Assembly (NCBI GenBank): GCA_031552145.1
Contig: JAVBMV010000011.1
Location: 1 to 64,000, forward strand
Origin: JAVBMV01 sp031552145
GTDB lineage: Bacteria; Myxococcota; Myxococcia; Myxococcales; UBA5297
Direction: 5' to 3'
DNA: 64,000 bases
A program made the translations under genes and the position numbers. Shown piece by piece: positions 37,813-46,523 of this stretch (positions are counted from its first letter, which is position 1; every line of letters starts with the position of its first letter). The notes beneath the pieces were generated by a model, which was not told the origin of the DNA, searched no databases, and saw nothing but the letters and a program-made list of their open reading frames with translations.

Positions 37813-38751
37813 ATGACTTCGAAGCGATGGGTCGTGACGGGTGGTGCCGGCTTTCTGGGGTCGCATCTCTGTGAGACGCTGCTCGAGCGCGGCCACGAGG
37901 TGGTCGCGGTGGATAACCTCGTGACCGGCGACTCCCGCAACATCGCGCCGCTGCGCGAGCGCTCGGGCTTCACCTTCGTCAACCTCGATATCGTCGAGCC
38001 CTTTCAGGTCGAGGGGGCCGTCGACTATGTGCTCAACTTCGCCTCGCCCGCCTCGCCCATCGACTACGCAAAGCTGCCGCTCGAGACGCTCAGGGTAGGC
38101 TCCCGCGGCACCGACAACGCGCTGGCGCTGGCGCTGGCCAAGCGCGCGCGCTTCATCCAGGCCTCCACCTCCGAGATCTATGGCGATCCGCTGATGCACC
38201 CGCAGCGCGAGGAGTATTTCGGCAACGTCGACACGCTGGGTCCGCGCGCGGTCTATGACGAGGCGAAGCGGTATGGCGAGGCGATCGTCAGCGCCTATCG
38301 GCGCTCGATGGGGCTCGATACGGGCATCGTCCGGATCTTCAATACCTACGGGCCTCGGATGCGGCTCGACGATGGCAGGGTGGTGCCCGCCTTCGTCGGA
38401 CAGGCGCTGCGCGGCGAGCCCTTCACGGTCTTCGGCGATGGCAGCCAGACCCGCTCCTTCTGCTACGTCGAGGACCTGGTTCGAGGGATCCTCGCGCTCG
38501 CCGAGAGCGGCTATGGCGAGCCCGTAAATTTGGGTAATCCCGTGGAGCACACTATGCTGCAGTTTCTGGAGATCGTGAGGCGAGTCGCTGGCAGCGGAGG
38601 GGAGATCCGCTTCGAGCCGCTCCCCAAGGGAGATCCGAAGCAGCGGCGGCCCGATATCTCGCGAGCGCAGCGCCTGCTGGGGTGGGAGCCGCGCGTCTCT
38701 CTCGAGGAGGGGCTCGTGAAGACCGTCGAGTGGTTCAAGACGAGGATCTGA
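37813..38751 (+). CDS. UDP-glucuronate decarboxylase-like SDR enzyme
   Basis: The N-terminal Rossmann motif is VVTGGAGFLGSHLCETLL. The UXS-type signature is present: TSEIYGDPLMHPQ, GNVDTLGPRAVYDEAKRYGE (with YxxxK) and IFNTYGPRM. These features indicate conversion of UDP-glucuronate to UDP-xylose, supplying xylose for surface polysaccharide. Length is 312 residues, the usual size of bacterial UXS without a membrane anchor. The gene is followed after eight bases by an epimerase, suggesting joint action on sugar nucleotides, though no glycosyltransferases lie nearby. Confidence 0.88.
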   Translation: MTSKRWVVTGGAGFLGSHLCETLLERGHEVVAVDNLVTGDSRNIAPLRERSGFTFVNLDIVEPFQVEGAVDYVLNFASPASPIDYAKLPLETLRVGSRGTDNALALALAKRARFIQASTSEIYGDPLMHPQREEYFGNVDTLGPRAVYDEAKRYGEAIVSAYRRSMGLDTGIVRIFNTYGPRMRLDDGRVVPAFVGQALRGEPFTVFGDGSQTRSFCYVEDLVRGILALAESGYGEPVNLGNPVEHTMLQFLEIVRRVAGSGGEIRFEPLPKGDPKQRRPDISRAQRLLGWEPRVSLEEGLVKTVEWFKTRI

Positions 38752-38759
38752 GGAGCGCC

Positions 38760-39722
38760 ATGAAAGTTGCGGTAGCGGGAGGGGCAGGGTTCATCGGTTC
38801 GCATGTCTGTGACGTGTTGCTCGAGGCGGGGCACGAGGTCTTCGTCATCGACGACCTCTCCTCGGGGACGAGGGAAAACCTCGACTGCCGTATCCCGCTC
38901 CATGTTCTGGACGTCCGCTCCGCCGAAGCGGCGCGGTTGATACGCCACGAGCGCCCCGAGGCGTTGATGCTCCTGGCGGCGCAGATGGATGTTCGGCGCT
39001 CTGTCGAAGATCCCAGGTTCGACGCCGACGTGAACGTCGGCGGTCTCCTCAATTTGGTCGAGGCAGGCGCGAGGAATGGCCTCAGGCGGGTGGTCTTCTC
39101 GTCCACGGGCGGGGCGATCTACGGCGAGCAGGACTATTTCCCCGCGGCGGAGAGTCACCCCACCAGGCCCTGCTCTCCGTATGGGGTCTCGAAGGCGGCC
39201 GGCGAGCTCTACCTTGGCTACTACCGGCAGCAGCATGGTCTCTCCTACGTCGCGCTCCGCTACGCCAATGTCTACGGGCCGCGTCAGAGCTCGAAGGGAG
39301 AGGCGGGCGTGGTCGCGATCTTCTGCGGAAAGCTGCTGGGGGACCTCGCCTGCACGATTTATGGCACCGGCGAGCAGACGCGCGACTATGTCTATGTGGG
39401 CGACGTGGCGCGGGCCAATTTGGCGGCGCTCAGCTGTGAGCATGTCGGGCCGGTCAATATCGGAACCGGCGTCGAGACCGATGTGCTCCACCTTCACCGC
39501 AAGCTCGCGACCATCTCGGGCAGGGGCAAGCCTCCGCTCTTCGCGCCGTCGCGGCCGGGCGAGCAGCACAGGAGCTCCGTCGACAATGGCCTCGCGCAGC
39601 GCGTCTTGGGATGGCGCCCCGAGGTGAACATCGATCAGGGATTGACCAGGACCTACACCTATTTCGAGAAGCGCGCGCTGCGGTCTGGGACGCTGCCCGT
39701 CTCATACTCGGTGCCGCAGTAG
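38760..39722 (+). CDS. NAD-dependent epimerase/dehydratase (UDP-glucose 4-epimerase-like)
   Basis: The protein begins KVAVAGGAGFIGSHVCDVLL and has SSTGGAIYGEQD, SPYGVSKAAGELYL (YxxxK catalytic pair) and YANVYGPRQSS. This pattern matches the GalE-like group of extended SDR enzymes, which epimerise UDP-glucose or related sugars. Length is 320 residues. GGAG lies four bases upstream of ATG 38760. Its last 64 bases overlap the end of the convergent zinc-ribbon gene. The exact substrate is not determined by sequence. Confidence 0.9.
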   Translation: MKVAVAGGAGFIGSHVCDVLLEAGHEVFVIDDLSSGTRENLDCRIPLHVLDVRSAEAARLIRHERPEALMLLAAQMDVRRSVEDPRFDADVNVGGLLNLVEAGARNGLRRVVFSSTGGAIYGEQDYFPAAESHPTRPCSPYGVSKAAGELYLGYYRQQHGLSYVALRYANVYGPRQSSKGEAGVVAIFCGKLLGDLACTIYGTGEQTRDYVYVGDVARANLAALSCEHVGPVNIGTGVETDVLHLHRKLATISGRGKPPLFAPSRPGEQHRSSVDNGLAQRVLGWRPEVNIDQGLTRTYTYFEKRALRSGTLPVSYSVPQ

Positions 39723-40240
39723 TAGCACGAGAGCGCGCCGCTCCAGCCGAGCGCTACCTTCAGCTCTTCGTTGCAGCAGAGCAGGGGTATGGTCTTCATC
39801 TCCTCCAGGGGCTCCTCCGGCGCTCTGTTTTCCGAGCGCCTTCCCGTGCCGACGGGCGCTCTGAAGCCACCCGCGCTCGGCGCGATGGCGAAGCCTGTGA
39901 GCGCCTGTAGGTGCAGCTCGCTGGCGAGCTCCTTGGCCCGCCGCTCCAGCCACTCGAGCTGACTGGTCGTGAACCAGGCCGAATCATCCGCTCTCGCCCT
40001 GCAGTAGGGGCAGTGCCGCATCGAGAGGGGGGCGCTCGCCTCGTCGCCATTGCCATGAGCGACGAGGGCGGAGAGCTTTCGATAGAGCAAGAGCCCGTCG
40101 AGCGCGCCGGCGCGCAACATGAACGCTCTGTGGCAACCGGGGCACTGACGCCGTAGAAAGCCGTGACGATCGAGGCACAGTTCGAGTGGCTCGGCCTCCA
40201 GGTTCCCCTCCAGCCGCCCAACGAACTCTGGCTTGCTCAT
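39659..40240 (-). CDS. Zinc-ribbon protein of unknown function
   Basis: The 193-residue product has three Cys pairs: RRQCPGCHRAF near residue 33, RHCPYCRARA near 77 and SCYYCGTEY near 175, plus a CC in LLCCNEELKVAL. They look like two or more zinc-binding sites. The middle is helical (SQLEWLERRAKELASELHLQ). I do not recognise a catalytic motif or a named family. GAGGAG four bases before the ATG supports the start. Its 3' end overlaps the epimerase gene by 64 bases tail to tail, which could cause transcriptional interference. Confidence 0.75.
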   Translation of the reverse strand: MSKPEFVGRLEGNLEAEPLELCLDRHGFLRRQCPGCHRAFMLRAGALDGLLLYRKLSALVAHGNGDEASAPLSMRHCPYCRARADDSAWFTTSQLEWLERRAKELASELHLQALTGFAIAPSAGGFRAPVGTGRRSENRAPEEPLEEMKTIPLLCCNEELKVALGWSGALSCYYCGTEYETGSVPDRSARFSK

Positions 40241-40401
40241 GGCGCTCCTCTCGCTCCTCTATCGATGCGTGGACGTGTGCGCGCGTCGCCCGCGACGATA
40301 AGAAGTAGTGAGGGACTCATCTTCTCCCCGGATGGGCGATCCCGTCATGGTATGGTCGCGCCCACCCTTCGCCCGGTCTCTATTGGAGCATTGGAATCGC
40401 C

Positions 40402-41406
40402 ATGAGCCTGCCGACCTCTCCTCAAGCGCCCATCGCAATACCGGGCAGAGACGAGTTGCTCGCCCCTGACCGGGCCAGCGCGCTCATGCGCGCCGCCTGC
40501 GACAACGTGGAGCGGGTGATCAGGGGCAAGCGCGCCGCCGTGGAGCTGGCGCTCTGCACGGTCGTGGCGCGCGGTCACCTGCTGATCGAGGATCTGCCGG
40601 GCGTGGGCAAGACTACGCTGGCGCACGCGCTGGCACGCACCTTCGATCTCACCTTTGGCCGCATCCAGATGACGAGCGATCTACTCCCTTCGGATATCGT
40701 CGGGGCCCACGCCTATGACGCGGGTACGTCGCTCTTCACCTTCAAGCCGGGCCCGCTCTTCGCGAACATGGTGCTGGCCGACGAGCTGAACCGCGCGCCA
40801 CCCAGGACGCAGTCGGCGCTGCTCGAGGCGATGGCCGACGAGCAGGTGACCATCGACGGAAAGAGCTGGCCGCTCCCCGCTCCCTTCACGTTGATTGCGA
40901 CTCAAAACCCGCGCGAGCAGGTCGGCACCTATCCGCTGCCCGACTCGCAGCTCGACCGCTTCATGACGCGGCTCTCGCTGGGCCACCCAGACGCGGCGCT
41001 AGAGCGCCAGATCCTGCTCCTGCGCGGCGGCGGCGACGCGCTCAAGTCGCTCGCCCCCGTGCTCTCCGCGCAGCAGCTCGTCCGCCTCCAGGCGACGGCG
41101 GAGAGCGTGCGCGTGGAGCCCTCGCTGGCCGACTATGTCGTGGCGCTGGCCGGCGCGACGCGGGAGGGGCAGCGCTTCGCGCACGGCGCTTCGACGAGGG
41201 CTGCGCTCAGCCTGCTCGCGCTGGCGCGCGCCTTCGCGCTCTTCGACGGGCGCGCGTGGCTCCTCGCCGACGATGTGCAGCGCGCCTTCGTCGCCTGCTT
41301 TGCCCACAGAGTAGGGCTTTATGGAGAGGGGGGCGCGGAGCTGGGGCGCGCCGAGGCGGAGCGCACGCTGGAGCGCCTCTTGGAAGAGGTCGAGGTGCCC
41401 AGCTAG
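40402..41406 (+). CDS. MoxR-type AAA+ ATPase
   Basis: MoxR ATPases act as chaperones that assemble or activate partner proteins. Walker A is LLIEDLPGVGKTTLAHALA and Walker B is NMVLADELNRAPP. QSALLEAMADEQVTIDG and IATQNPREQVGTYPLPDSQL are signatures of the MRP subgroup. Length is 334 residues. It begins a three-gene run with a DUF58 protein (three bases later) and a transglutaminase protein, a common bacterial gene set whose general job is thought to be envelope or metal-centre maturation but is not settled. Confidence 0.95.
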   Translation: MSLPTSPQAPIAIPGRDELLAPDRASALMRAACDNVERVIRGKRAAVELALCTVVARGHLLIEDLPGVGKTTLAHALARTFDLTFGRIQMTSDLLPSDIVGAHAYDAGTSLFTFKPGPLFANMVLADELNRAPPRTQSALLEAMADEQVTIDGKSWPLPAPFTLIATQNPREQVGTYPLPDSQLDRFMTRLSLGHPDAALERQILLLRGGGDALKSLAPVLSAQQLVRLQATAESVRVEPSLADYVVALAGATREGQRFAHGASTRAALSLLALARAFALFDGRAWLLADDVQRAFVACFAHRVGLYGEGGAELGRAEAERTLERLLEEVEVPS

Positions 41407-41409
41407 GCC

Positions 41410-42429
41410 ATGGCCTCGGCCACGCGCAAAATGCGCCGCCGGCGCCTGCGCTTCACGCGCATCGGGTGGTACCACGTCATCTTCACCTTTGGTGTGGGCG
41501 GCGCCGCGATCAACAGCGGCAACAATCTGCTCTTCCTGGTCTTCGGGCTGCAGCTCTCGGCCATTCTGGTCTCGGGCTTCCTCTCCGACTTGGCGCTCTA
41601 CGCGCTGGAGGTGGAGCGAGAGCTCTCGGGCGACGCGGTGGAGGGAGAGCGCTGCGCGCTGCGTTACCGCGTGCGCAACGCGAAGCGCCTCGGGGGCGCG
41701 CGGGCGCTCTCGCTTCGCGAGCTGGGGGAGCCGCTTGGCCGGGGTCCGCGCGCGTCATTACTCGAAGTGGGCGCCGGCGCGCAGGGGCTGGCGGCGGTGG
41801 AGCTAGTGCCCGCGAAGCGAGGGCGCCTCGCGCTCACCGGCGTGGCCATCTCCACGCGCTATCCGTTTGGACTCTTCGAGAAGAGCGTCTCGGCGCCGCT
41901 GCCGGGCGAGCTCTATGTGTTGCCGGCGCGGCGCGCCGCCCTGGAGCGGGCGGGGTTCGGCCGCGGCGCCGAGGGGGAGCGGCCCGAGAATCGCCCGGGG
42001 ATGGGCGTGGAGCTCTATGGCCTTCGAGAGGCGCGCCAGGGAGATGATAGGCGCCGCATCCACTGGCGCAAGAGCGCCGCCGCCGGGCGCTTGATGGTGG
42101 TGGAGCGCGAGCGGGAGCGGCAGCTGAGGGCGACGGTGCTCCTCGATCATCGAGGGCTGCCGGAGGGAGAGGCTCTGGAGGAGGCGATCCGCGCCGCCGC
42201 GGCGCTCTTGCGCAGCGGTTCGGCGCAAGGGATGGAGATGGGGCTCTGCTGCGCGGGCGGCGTGACGCTCTCTCCCGCTCAGGGCGAGGTGGCGCTGCGG
42301 AGGGCGCTGCGCGCGCTGGCGTTGCTCGGCCCGCTGCCTCCCTCCGCTCCGGGACCGCGCCTGCCGCCGGGCGAGGGCGGGCGCTCGAAGCTGCTGCCCA
42401 TTGGCGCGCGGGCCGGGGTCGCTCCATGA
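41410..42429 (+). CDS. DUF58 membrane protein
   Basis: After a basic start (RKMRRRRLRFTRIGWYHV) there are two membrane segments (VIFTFGVGGAAINSGNNLLF and LSAILVSGFLSDLALYA). The DUF58 signature GLREARQGDDRRRIHWRKSA lies near residue 210. DUF58 proteins have a vWA-like fold and are partners of MoxR ATPases. Length is 339 residues. It overlaps the transglutaminase gene by four bases (ATGA). Confidence 0.93.
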   Translation: MASATRKMRRRRLRFTRIGWYHVIFTFGVGGAAINSGNNLLFLVFGLQLSAILVSGFLSDLALYALEVERELSGDAVEGERCALRYRVRNAKRLGGARALSLRELGEPLGRGPRASLLEVGAGAQGLAAVELVPAKRGRLALTGVAISTRYPFGLFEKSVSAPLPGELYVLPARRAALERAGFGRGAEGERPENRPGMGVELYGLREARQGDDRRRIHWRKSAAAGRLMVVERERERQLRATVLLDHRGLPEGEALEEAIRAAAALLRSGSAQGMEMGLCCAGGVTLSPAQGEVALRRALRALALLGPLPPSAPGPRLPPGEGGRSKLLPIGARAGVAP

Positions 42430-44582
42430 ACTTGGGCCTGGCCAGGAGAGTAGCGAGCCATGCGGCCGTCGGCTTCGCCTTCGCCTCGATGGCGCTGGGC
42501 GGAGAGCTGCCGCTCGTCGCCATCGTGCTCTTCTCTGTCGCCTTTCTGCTCTCGCTCTTCTTTGAAGGGAGGCTGGGGCGCCCCGCGCTCCACCTGATCC
42601 TCTCCGTGGGCGCCTTCGCCTTTCTGCTCGTGGCGTGGCTGGCGGGCGCCTTCGATCTCATCGTCGCCGCTTCGCTCTTCGCCGCGACGCTCTGCGCCAA
42701 CCGCATGCTCTCGCGGCGCTCGACGGCGGAAGATGGACTGCTCCATCTTTCGGCTTTGATGATGCTGGCCGGCGGCGCGGCGCTGAGCGCCGAGCTCGCC
42801 TATGGGCTCTGCTTCGCCGGCTTTGCCGTCGCCATGTGCTCGGCGCTGACGCTCTCCTTCCTGGAAGAGGCGGCCGCCGTAGGGGGGGCGAGCCGCGCGG
42901 AGAGGGAGCGCTTGGCCTCGGGGAAGCTCCTGGGGGCGCTCTCCTTGCTCTCCATCGCGGGCCTCGCCGGCGCGGTCATCATCTTCTTCACCTTCCCGCG
43001 CGTGACCATGGGCTTCTATTCGCGCGAGCGGCGCGGCGCGCGGAGCGCCGTCGTGGGCTTCTCCGAGGTGGTGAACCTGGAGGGCACGGGCGCGCTGAAG
43101 AGCGATGGTCGACCGGTGGCCAGGGTGCGCCTCCTTCAGGAGGATAAGGGCGAGGCGCTCTCGCTCTATTGGCGCGGGAAGAGCCTCGATCTCTTCGATG
43201 GCCGCTCCTTTACTTCGACCGCTCAGGAATCGGGTGGAGGAATGGCGGCCGTCCACCTTCCACCGCCCGTGGGGCAGGGAGCGGAGCCGGGGCGAGCGCA
43301 GCGGAGGGTAGAGGTGGAGGTGCTCCCAGAGGCCGGCACGGCTGCGCTCTTTTTGCCCGGAGAGGTCGAGGAGCTGGGGCCGGTCTTTCCGATCAGCGGC
43401 GACAGAAGACGCAGGCAACGGCTCCCCATTGCGGCCAACGGGCGAGGCGACTACAGGCTGGCCGAGCGCCCCGTGGAGGGTTTCACCTATCGGCTCGCCT
43501 TCTCACCTCACCTCGCGGGCGAGGCGCTCGCGGGGAGAGGGAGCGACTATGGCGAGGAGGAGCGCAGGCTCTACCTGCAGCTCCCAGAAGGGCTCGACCC
43601 GCGCGTCGGGGAGCTGGCCAAGAGGTTGACGCGCGGCATGACAGAGCCGCTGGAGAAGGTGAGGGCGATCGGCGAGGCGCTGCTGAGCGACTACAGCTAC
43701 TCGCTCGAATTGCCGGGGCCCACCACCGATCCTCTGGCGACCTTTCTCTTCGAGCGGCGCAGCGGCCACTGCGAGTTCTTCGCCACCGCCTTCACTGTGC
43801 TGGCGCGCGCCGCGGGGGTGCCCGCGCGCAACGCTACGGGCTTCTTTGGCGGCGTACGCCCCCCGGGTGGCGACTACTACCTGCTGCGCGCCGGAGACGC
43901 CCACGCCTGGACCGAAGTGCTCTTTCCCGGCGTTGGCTTCGTGCCCTTCGATGCGACGCCCCCGGCGGGACGCGCGGCCTCCATGAGCGAGCTGAGTATC
44001 CTTCTCTCGAGCCTGGCCGATCGCGCCACCACCTGGTGGCGCCTCAACGTGGTCGACCTCACCCTCTGGGATCAGTGGCGCGCCGCGCGGGGCGCCTTCG
44101 AGAGCGTCTCCACCGGCTTCGAGCGCCTGCGGCCCAGGGCGGGACAGGGGGTGAAGCCGCTCCTGATTCTGTTGCTCGCGCTCGCGCTCGGCGCGCTCCT
44201 CGTTTTCACGTTGCGCGCGCTCGCGCGGTGGCGCTCGCGCGGTGTCCGCAAGCGAGGCGAGGCCGGAGGGCCCGCGCGCTCCCCGCGCCTGCGCGAAGCC
44301 TTCGCCCTCTACCGCTCGCTCTCGCGCGCGCTGGAGCGGGCGCGGCTGGGACGTGGGGCCGGGCAGACGCAGCGGGCCCACGCGCGCGCGCTGCTTGGGC
44401 ATAGGTGCCCTGCGGCGGAGCAGATCGCCGAGGTGACCGAGTGGTACCTCTCGGTCCGCTTCGGAGAGCGCGCGGTGGCCGCGCTGGAGCTCGCGCGGAT
44501 GAGGCGGCTCGTGGCCGAGGCGAAGCGGGCACTTCGCGGCGGGCGCGCTTCGGGGTTGCCATTGCGCGCCGAGGGCAAGTAG
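42426..44582 (+). CDS. Membrane transglutaminase-like protein (DUF3488-transglutaminase)
   Basis: The 718-residue protein has about six or seven N-terminal membrane segments (residues ~15-190), a periplasmic transglutaminase-like domain and another membrane segment (LLILLLALALGALLVFTLRA) with an Arg-rich cytosolic tail. The Cys-His-Asp triad is visible in RSGHCEFFATAF, GDAHAWTEV and PFDATPPAG. Such enzymes may act as cysteine proteases or cross-link proteins. The tail resembles a DUF4129 region. Translational coupling to the DUF58 gene suggests a single complex with MoxR. Confidence 0.93.
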   Translation: MNLGLARRVASHAAVGFAFASMALGGELPLVAIVLFSVAFLLSLFFEGRLGRPALHLILSVGAFAFLLVAWLAGAFDLIVAASLFAATLCANRMLSRRSTAEDGLLHLSALMMLAGGAALSAELAYGLCFAGFAVAMCSALTLSFLEEAAAVGGASRAERERLASGKLLGALSLLSIAGLAGAVIIFFTFPRVTMGFYSRERRGARSAVVGFSEVVNLEGTGALKSDGRPVARVRLLQEDKGEALSLYWRGKSLDLFDGRSFTSTAQESGGGMAAVHLPPPVGQGAEPGRAQRRVEVEVLPEAGTAALFLPGEVEELGPVFPISGDRRRRQRLPIAANGRGDYRLAERPVEGFTYRLAFSPHLAGEALAGRGSDYGEEERRLYLQLPEGLDPRVGELAKRLTRGMTEPLEKVRAIGEALLSDYSYSLELPGPTTDPLATFLFERRSGHCEFFATAFTVLARAAGVPARNATGFFGGVRPPGGDYYLLRAGDAHAWTEVLFPGVGFVPFDATPPAGRAASMSELSILLSSLADRATTWWRLNVVDLTLWDQWRAARGAFESVSTGFERLRPRAGQGVKPLLILLLALALGALLVFTLRALARWRSRGVRKRGEAGGPARSPRLREAFALYRSLSRALERARLGRGAGQTQRAHARALLGHRCPAAEQIAEVTEWYLSVRFGERAVAALELARMRRLVAEAKRALRGGRASGLPLRAEGK

Positions 44583-44592
44583 CTTGCGCCGC

Positions 44593-45381
44593 ATGACGAC
44601 GCCAAGATTCCTTGAAGAGGCTACGGTCCTCTACCGCCGCGATCTGGCAGACGGCTTCGCTGTCCTGGGGTTCGAGGCTCCCCGGATTGCCGCGAGCGCG
44701 AGGCCTGGGCAGTTCGCCATGCTCTCGGTGAGGCCGCCGGGGGCACCCGGGCAAGATCCGCTCCTGCCACGACCCTTTTCGTTCCTCCGTGCGGGGGGAG
44801 GAGTGGTCGAGTTCTTCATACGGTCGGTTGGGCGCGGGACGGTGATGCTCTCTCGCGCCAGCGCGGGCGAGCGCTTCATGCTGCTCGGTCCACTCGGGCG
44901 CGGCTTCGAGCCGCCCGCCGATCCCGATACCCAGGCGATCTTCGTGGCGGGTGGGATCGGCGTCGCCCCCTTCCTCCACTTCGCCGAGAGCTTCCGCGGT
45001 CGGCGCAGGCCCATCCTGCTCTACGGCGGCAAGAGCGCCCGAGACCTGCAGCTCTTGCCCGAGCTCTGCGGCCCCATGGATGTGAAGCTGGCTACCGAAG
45101 ATGGCTCGCTCGGGACGAAGGGCTTCGTCACCGAGCTCTTGAAGCCCCTGCTCGATGAGCAGGGCGGACCCTCGGTCGAGCTCTATACCTGTGGCCGCCC
45201 CGCCATGATGGAGGCCGTGGCCAAGCTCGCGCGCGGGGTGCCGGTCCAGGCCAGCCTCGAGGCGCGCATGGCCTGCGGCATCGGAATTTGCCGCGGATGC
45301 GCGGTCAAGGTGGCAAAGGGAAACTATGTAGAGGTCTGCGTCGATGGACCGGTCTACGACGCCCACGCCGTTTGGGGTTGA
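44593..45381 (+). CDS. pyrK: Dihydroorotate dehydrogenase electron-transfer subunit-like protein (PyrK)
   Basis: PyrK passes electrons from dihydroorotate dehydrogenase B to NAD+. The protein has a ferredoxin-reductase fold: FAD-binding LLPRPFSFLRA, NAD-binding IFVAGGIGVAPFLHFAESF, and a C-terminal [2Fe-2S] Cys set CGIGICRGCAVKVAKGNYVE plus VCVDGPVY. Length is 262 residues. ATG 44593 is chosen; a TTG at 44584 is an alternative. No pyrD is adjacent, which is unusual since pyrK and pyrD normally stand together; pyrC lies 6 kb downstream. Confidence 0.88.
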   Translation: MTTPRFLEEATVLYRRDLADGFAVLGFEAPRIAASARPGQFAMLSVRPPGAPGQDPLLPRPFSFLRAGGGVVEFFIRSVGRGTVMLSRASAGERFMLLGPLGRGFEPPADPDTQAIFVAGGIGVAPFLHFAESFRGRRRPILLYGGKSARDLQLLPELCGPMDVKLATEDGSLGTKGFVTELLKPLLDEQGGPSVELYTCGRPAMMEAVAKLARGVPVQASLEARMACGIGICRGCAVKVAKGNYVEVCVDGPVYDAHAVWG

Positions 45382-45397
45382 GAGGAGCGCGTAAGAG

Positions 45398-46514
45398 ATG
45401 GCCGACTTGAAGGAAGAGATCGAGGGACTTGGCGAGCGGCTCGAAGTGCTCCGGGGGCATCTTTGACGTCGAAGGAAAGCGCGCGCGCCTCTCCGAGATC
45501 GAGAGCCTGGCGCTCGATCCAGAGTTTTGGTCGGTGCAGCAGCGGGCGCAGGGCATCCTGAAGGAGAAAGCAGGAATCGAGTCGAGGCTGGGTGAGTTCG
45601 ACCGTTCGCGCCGTGCCTTCGAGGATCTCCAGGCCCACTTCGAGCTAGCCCAGGAGGCCGGCGACGCGTCGGAGCTCTCGGCCGTGAAGGAAGGCGTCGG
45701 CTCGGTGGAGGGAGCCGTTGCGCGCCTGGAGCTGGCCAGGATGCTCTCGGGACAGCACGACTCGGCGGGCGCCTTCATCGACATCAACGCTGGCGCCGGC
45801 GGCACCGAGTCGATGGACTGGGCCGCGATGCTCCTGCGCATGTACACCCGCTATTGCGAGAGCAAGGGCTGGAAGGTGGAGCTCAACGATTATGTGGCGG
45901 GCGAAGAGGCGGGGGTGAAGAACGCCTCGCTCCAGATCGACGGCGAAAATGCCTACGGCTTCCTGAAGGCCGAGAACGGCGTTCATCGGCTGGTGCGGAT
46001 CAGCCCTTTCGACTCGGCCGCGAGGCGCCACACCAGCTTCGCCTCGGTCTACATCTACCCCCAGATCGAGGACAACATCGAGGTGGAGGTGGCCGACAAG
46101 GACGTGCGCATCGACGTCTACCGCTCCTCGGGAGCCGGCGGCCAGAAGGTGAACAAGACCTCCAGCGCCGTGCGCATCACGCACCTGCCGACGGGGATCG
46201 TCGTCGCCGTGCAGAACGAGCGAAGCCAGCTACAGAACCGCGACGTGGCGTGGAAGATCCTGCGCTCCCGCCTCTACGAACTGGAGGTGAAGAAGCGCGA
46301 GGCGGTCCGCGACGCGGTGGAGGCCTCGAAGATGGAGATCGGCTTTGGCTCGCAGATCCGCTCCTACGTCCTCGCGCCCTATCGGCTGGTGAAGGATCTG
46401 CGCACCGGTGTCGAGAAGGGGAACGTCGATCAGGTGCTCGACGGGGACTTGGACGACTTCATTACTGCCCACCTGCTGGGCGTGAAGAACCCCAACCGCG
46501 CTCAGCCCGACTAG
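45398..46514 (+). CDS. prfB: Peptide chain release factor 2, with programmed +1 frameshift
   Basis: RF2 recognises UGA and UAA. The first 22 codons run from ATG 45398 to CTT (45461-45463), then an in-frame TGA (45464-45466). A +1 shift skips T 45464 and continues at GAC 45465 to the stop at 46514; the join gives 371 residues. The joined sequence LEVLRGHLDVEGKRARLSEI matches the E. coli RF2 site (DVLRGYLDYDAKKERLEEV). The SPF anticodon motif is in RISPFDSAARRH and the catalytic GGQ in SGAGGQKVNKTSSAVR. The gene follows pyrK by 16 bases and converges on mutS2. Confidence 0.95.
45452..45467 (+). promoter_or_regulatory. RF2 autoregulatory frameshift site
   Basis: cGGGGGCATCTTTGAC: a Shine-Dalgarno-like G-run (45452-45457) three bases before the slippery CTT TGA C. 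Family knowledge: low RF2 lets the ribosome pause at UGA and slip +1, making more RF2. Confidence 0.93.
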
Positions 46515-46523
46515 CCCGATTGC

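Noticed and set aside
40351..40356. TATGGT as a promoter -10 ahead of moxR
   Set aside because: No acceptable -35 stands 16-18 bases upstream.
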